DNA of 7,337 nt from Lachnospiraceae bacterium UBA7188 (GTDB lineage: Bacteria > Bacillota > Clostridia > Lachnospirales > Lachnospiraceae): the NCBI GenBank assembly GCA_002490995.1, contig DKVC01000045.1:1-7337 (forward strand). The letters run 5' to 3'. The notes beneath the pieces were generated by a model. It had not been told where the DNA came from and ran no database searches. It saw only the letters and a list, made by a program, of their open reading frames with translations. Shown here in pieces: positions 5,087 through 7,337 of the stretch. Positions within the stretch are counted from its first letter, which is position 1. Every line of letters begins with the position of its first letter. A program made the translations under genes and the position numbers.

Positions 5087-5353
5087 ATGATTTCAAAGGA
5101 AAAGAAAACGGCGATTATGAATGAGTATGCCAGGACCCCTGGCGATACCGGTTCACCCGAGGTACAGGTGGCTGTGCTGACGGCGAGAATCCAGGAGCTT
5201 ACAGAGCATCTGAAGGTGAACCCCAAGGATCATCATTCCCGCCGCGGTATGCTGAAGATGGTAGGCCAGAGACGTGGATTTCTGGAGTATTTGAAGAAGA
5301 AGGATATTGAGAGATATCGTTCTCTCATCGAGAGGCTTGGCTTAAGAAAATAA
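5087..5353 (+). CDS. rpsO: 30S ribosomal protein S15
   Basis: This 88-residue protein is the normal length for S15, a primary 16S rRNA binder that nucleates the central domain (platform) of the small subunit. Hallmarks are DTGSPEVQVAVLTARI (20-35), the loop KDHHSRRGM (47-55), and the C-terminal helix QRRGFLEYLKKKDIERYR followed by LIERLGLRK. The ATG at 5087 is preferred because AAGGAG (5073-5078) sits 8 nt ahead and MISKEKK is the expected N-terminus. An in-frame alternative at 5060 would add nine residues, place the RBS inside the gene and overlap the leader structure. The gene has its own promoter and a terminator 14 nt after its stop. pnp follows after about 450 nt, the usual rpsO-pnp order. 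Confidence 0.97.
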   Translation: MISKEKKTAIMNEYARTPGDTGSPEVQVAVLTARIQELTEHLKVNPKDHHSRRGMLKMVGQRRGFLEYLKKKDIERYRSLIERLGLRK

Positions 5354-5361
5354 ACAGATTG

Positions 5362-5410
5362 TAAATAAAGCAGACTTGAGTTGCCCGTGCAATTTAGGTC
5401 TGCTTATTTA
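5362..5410 (+). terminator. rpsO terminator/attenuator hairpin
   Basis: AAGCAGAC (5368-5375) pairs with GTCTGCTT (5398-5405). With one bulged A the stem continues outward through TAAAT/ATTTA (5362-5366 with 5406-5410), giving about 13 bp. The loop holds a further TTGC-CCGT-GCAA stem (5381-5392). The 3' arm is U-rich but no clean U tract follows, so partial read-through into pnp is plausible. Confidence 0.65.
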
Positions 5411-5801
5411 TGGAAACAGAGGGCATGCGGAGTGTGAGCTCTGTAGACGGGGACAGAAGAATGTTCCGAGACCGCTGAAAAGGGTGCGAATAGACGCAGG
5501 ATATGTTTCGCGGCTTTTTCAGTAGTTTCGGCGCCTTCTATTCCCGTGCGGCGCTCAGCGGTATGGCTGAAGTGCGGTGTTGCGGCAGGTGAGACGGCGG
5601 GTGTGCCGGACAGCTTTTCTGGGTCCTTTTGGGATGTGGAGCCTGCCTTACGAGAATGACAGACAGGATGCGGCTGTAAGGTAATCCCGGCAGTCCGGGC
5701 AGTCAGCATCAGGGAAATGCCGGGGCGTATATTTTCTTGCGTTCAGGTAATTCCTGAGTGGAAGTGGCCGTGAGAGACGGCGGAATGGAGGAGAAGATTC
5801 T
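5411..5801 (+). other. 390-nt non-coding spacer with serial hairpins (pnp leader)
   Basis: I see no ORF here that I would defend and no convincing promoter. The plus strand can form a series of local stems. They are an approximately 10-bp stem GCTGAAAAGG/CTTTTTCAGT (5474-5483 with 5514-5523), GCGCC/GGCGC (5531-5535 with 5550-5554), TCAGC/GCTGA (5555-5559 with 5566-5570), and GGAC/GTCC (5608-5611 with 5623-5626) followed by TTTT. Further on are CCTTAC/GTAAGG (5646-5651 with 5676-5681), CCCGG-CAGT-CCGGG (5686-5699), TCAGG/CCTGA (5743-5747 with 5753-5757) and GCCGT/ACGGC (5767-5771 with 5777-5781). In E. coli a pnp leader stem is cut by RNase III and PNPase then represses its own message. A comparable role here is inferred, not shown. 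Confidence 0.45.
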
Positions 5802-7337
5802 ATGTATCAGACTTATGAGATGGAACTGGCGGGGCGCACGCTGAAGGTTGACATTAACCGTGTGGGCAAACAGGCCAACGGATGTGCGTTTATGCATTAC
5901 GGCGATACGGTGGTGCTTTCTACCGCAACCGCATCCGAGAAACCCAGGGAGGGAATCGATTTCTTTCCCCTGAGTGTGGAATTTGAGGAGAAGATGTATG
6001 CTGTGGGGAAGATTCCCGGCGGCTTCAACAAGAGAGAGGGCAAGGCCAGCGAGAATGCGATTCTGACCAGCCGTGTCATTGACAGGCCCATGCGCCCTCT
6101 GTTTCCTAAGGATTACCGCAATGACGTGACACTGAACAACATGGTAATGAGCGTGGACCCTGAATGCCGCCCGGAGCTGGTGGCCATGCTGGGCGCCGCG
6201 ATTGCAACCTGCATTTCGGACATCCCCTTCGACGGTCCCTGTGCCATGACCCAGGTGGGGATGGTTGACGGCATGTTTATCATCAATCCCTCCCAGGAAG
6301 AGTGGAAGAACGGCGACCTGAACCTGACCGTTGCATCCACCAGGGAGAAAGTGATCATGATCGAAGCCGGAGCAAATGAGATTCCGGAGGCGAAGATGAT
6401 TGAGGCCATCTATCAGGCCCACGAGATCAACCAGACGATTATTGCATTTATTGATAAAATCGTAGCGGAGGTTGGCAAGCCCAAGCATGACTACACCAGC
6501 TGTGCCGTTCCGGAGGAAATGTTTGAAGAGATCAGGCGCCTGGTTCCCCCTGAGGAGATGGAAGTAGCCGTATTTACGGATGACAAACAGACCAGGGAAG
6601 AGAATATCAGGAATGTCACCGCAAAGCTGGAAGAGGCATTTGCCGAGAAAGAGGACTGGCTGGCAATCCTGGGTGAAGCCGTATACCAGTATGAGAAGAA
6701 AACAGTCCGCAAGATGATCCTGAAGGATCACAAACGTCCTGACGGGCGGGCGATTACGCAGATCCGTCCGCTGGCAGCAGAGGTGGATATCATCCCCAGA
6801 GTGCATGGTTCCGCCATGTTCACCCGCGGCCAGACCCAGATCTGCAATGTATGTACCCTGGCACCGTTGTCCGAGCAGCAGAAGATTGACGGACTGGACG
6901 AGAATGAAGTAAGCAAGCGCTATATGCATCATTATAATTTCCCTTCCTATTCCGTGGGTGAGACGAAGCCTTCCCGCGGGCCTGGAAGACGTGAGATCGG
7001 CCATGGCGCGCTGGCGGAGAGGGCATTGATCCCTGTGCTTCCCAGCGAGGAGGAGTTCCCTTATGCAATCCGCACCGTGTCCGAGACCTTTGAGTCCAAC
7101 GGCTCCACATCCATGGCATCCACCTGTGCTTCCTGCATGTCACTGATGGCGGCAGGTGTACCCATCAAGAAGATGGTGGCCGGTATTTCCTGCGGACTGG
7201 TGACGGGAGAGACGGACGATGATTATGTGCTGCTCACCGATATCCAGGGCCTGGAGGATTTCTTCGGAGATATGGACTTTAAGGTAGCCGGTACAGACAA
7301 TGGAATTACCGCTATCCAGATGGATATCAAGATTCAC
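5802..7337 (+). CDS. pnp: Polyribonucleotide nucleotidyltransferase (PNPase), 5' 512 codons, runs off the window
   Basis: PNPase degrades RNA 3' to 5' with phosphate, releasing nucleoside diphosphates, and can run in reverse; it acts as a trimer in mRNA turnover. The open frame from ATG 5802 to the last base gives 512 residues without interruption. It covers the first RNase PH domain (GDTVVLSTATASEKPREGID and GGFNKREGKASE near the start), the all-helical linker (about 240-300), and most of the second, catalytic RNase PH domain. The latter shows FTRGQTQ (340-346), SNGSTSM (432-438), LTDIQGLEDFFGDMDFKVAG and IQMDIKIH at the edge. Asp486, Asp492 and Lys494 fall at the same numbers as the E. coli catalytic residues. 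The KH and S1 RNA-binding domains would lie beyond 7337. GGAGGAG (5787-5793) sits 8 nt before the ATG. Confidence 0.97.
   Translation, partial: MYQTYEMELAGRTLKVDINRVGKQANGCAFMHYGDTVVLSTATASEKPREGIDFFPLSVEFEEKMYAVGKIPGGFNKREGKASENAILTSRVIDRPMRPLFPKDYRNDVTLNNMVMSVDPECRPELVAMLGAAIATCISDIPFDGPCAMTQVGMVDGMFIINPSQEEWKNGDLNLTVASTREKVIMIEAGANEIPEAKMIEAIYQAHEINQTIIAFIDKIVAEVGKPKHDYTSCAVPEEMFEEIRRLVPPEEMEVAVFTDDKQTREENIRNVTAKLEEAFAEKEDWLAILGEAVYQYEKKTVRKMILKDHKRPDGRAITQIRPLAAEVDIIPRVHGSAMFTRGQTQICNVCTLAPLSEQQKIDGLDENEVSKRYMHHYNFPSYSVGETKPSRGPGRREIGHGALAERALIPVLPSEEEFPYAIRTVSETFESNGSTSMASTCASCMSLMAAGVPIKKMVAGISCGLVTGETDDDYVLLTDIQGLEDFFGDMDFKVAGTDNGITAIQMDIKIH

Noticed and set aside
5503..5592. Small plus-strand ORF beginning MFRGFFSSFGAF in the spacer
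   Set aside because: Only about 29 codons, weak RBS context, and it overlaps several stems; no evidence of coding.
5404..5709. 101-codon minus-strand frame in the rpsO-pnp spacer
   Set aside because: No ribosome binding site precedes its start, its composition is low-complexity (A, T, S, P, H), and it runs through the hairpin region and terminator arm.
5709..7004. 431-codon open frame on the minus strand
   Set aside because: It lies antisense to pnp, whose protein is unmistakable. Its own translation has no recognisable domain and simply mirrors pnp codon bias.
1..7337. CRISPR arrays, tRNA or rRNA genes, insertion-sequence transposase
   Set aside because: No regularly spaced repeats, cloverleaf, rRNA segments or transposase motifs were seen on either strand.

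Overview
The window reads as a chromosomal segment of a low-to-medium-GC Clostridia, most likely Lachnospiraceae of the Enterocloster/Clostridium clostridioforme type. This assignment is inferred from the protein flavour and from strong SD sites (GGGAG, AGGAG, GGAGGAG). The right-hand 5.4 kb (1954-7337) is intact and all on the + strand. It holds a Na+/phosphate symporter fused to a PhoU-like tail, a secreted SH3-SH3-NlpC/P60 cell-wall hydrolase, ribosomal protein S15 (rpsO), and the first 512 codons of polynucleotide phosphorylase (pnp), which runs off the end. rpsO-pnp is a widely conserved bacterial pair.

The left-hand 1.6 kb is a zone of gene decay. Positions 1-169 on the minus strand hold the back part of an XRE-type repressor that lacks its DNA-binding half in this window. 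Positions 181-642 on the plus strand hold a frameshifted tail of an extracellular protein: a Pro/Glu/Ser-rich linker, then a single dockerin-like calcium loop. Positions 821-1588 on the minus strand hold the C-terminal part of a larger protein, probably a P-loop ATPase, with no Walker A region left but an intact 3' end and terminator. Between them lie an 18-bp direct repeat and a strong hairpin terminator.

The gaps carry much of the interest. The symporter leader (about 1750-1953) has three pairs of 8-bp inverted repeats, two of which cross each other. The NlpC/P60 gene has a perfect TTGACA-17-TATAAT promoter, followed in its leader by a WalR-box-like sequence. rpsO has an extended -10 promoter and a structured leader suited to S15 autoregulation. 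After the rpsO terminator, about 390 nt without a credible ORF contain a series of short GC-rich hairpins leading to the pnp ribosome binding site.

Functionally the intact genes cover phosphate uptake, wall remodelling, translation and RNA turnover. Each of the first three has its own likely promoter. No clear promoter is visible for pnp, so it may depend on read-through from rpsO. I did not find a convincing new multi-gene system; the best candidates for something undescribed are the symporter leader and the rpsO-pnp spacer.
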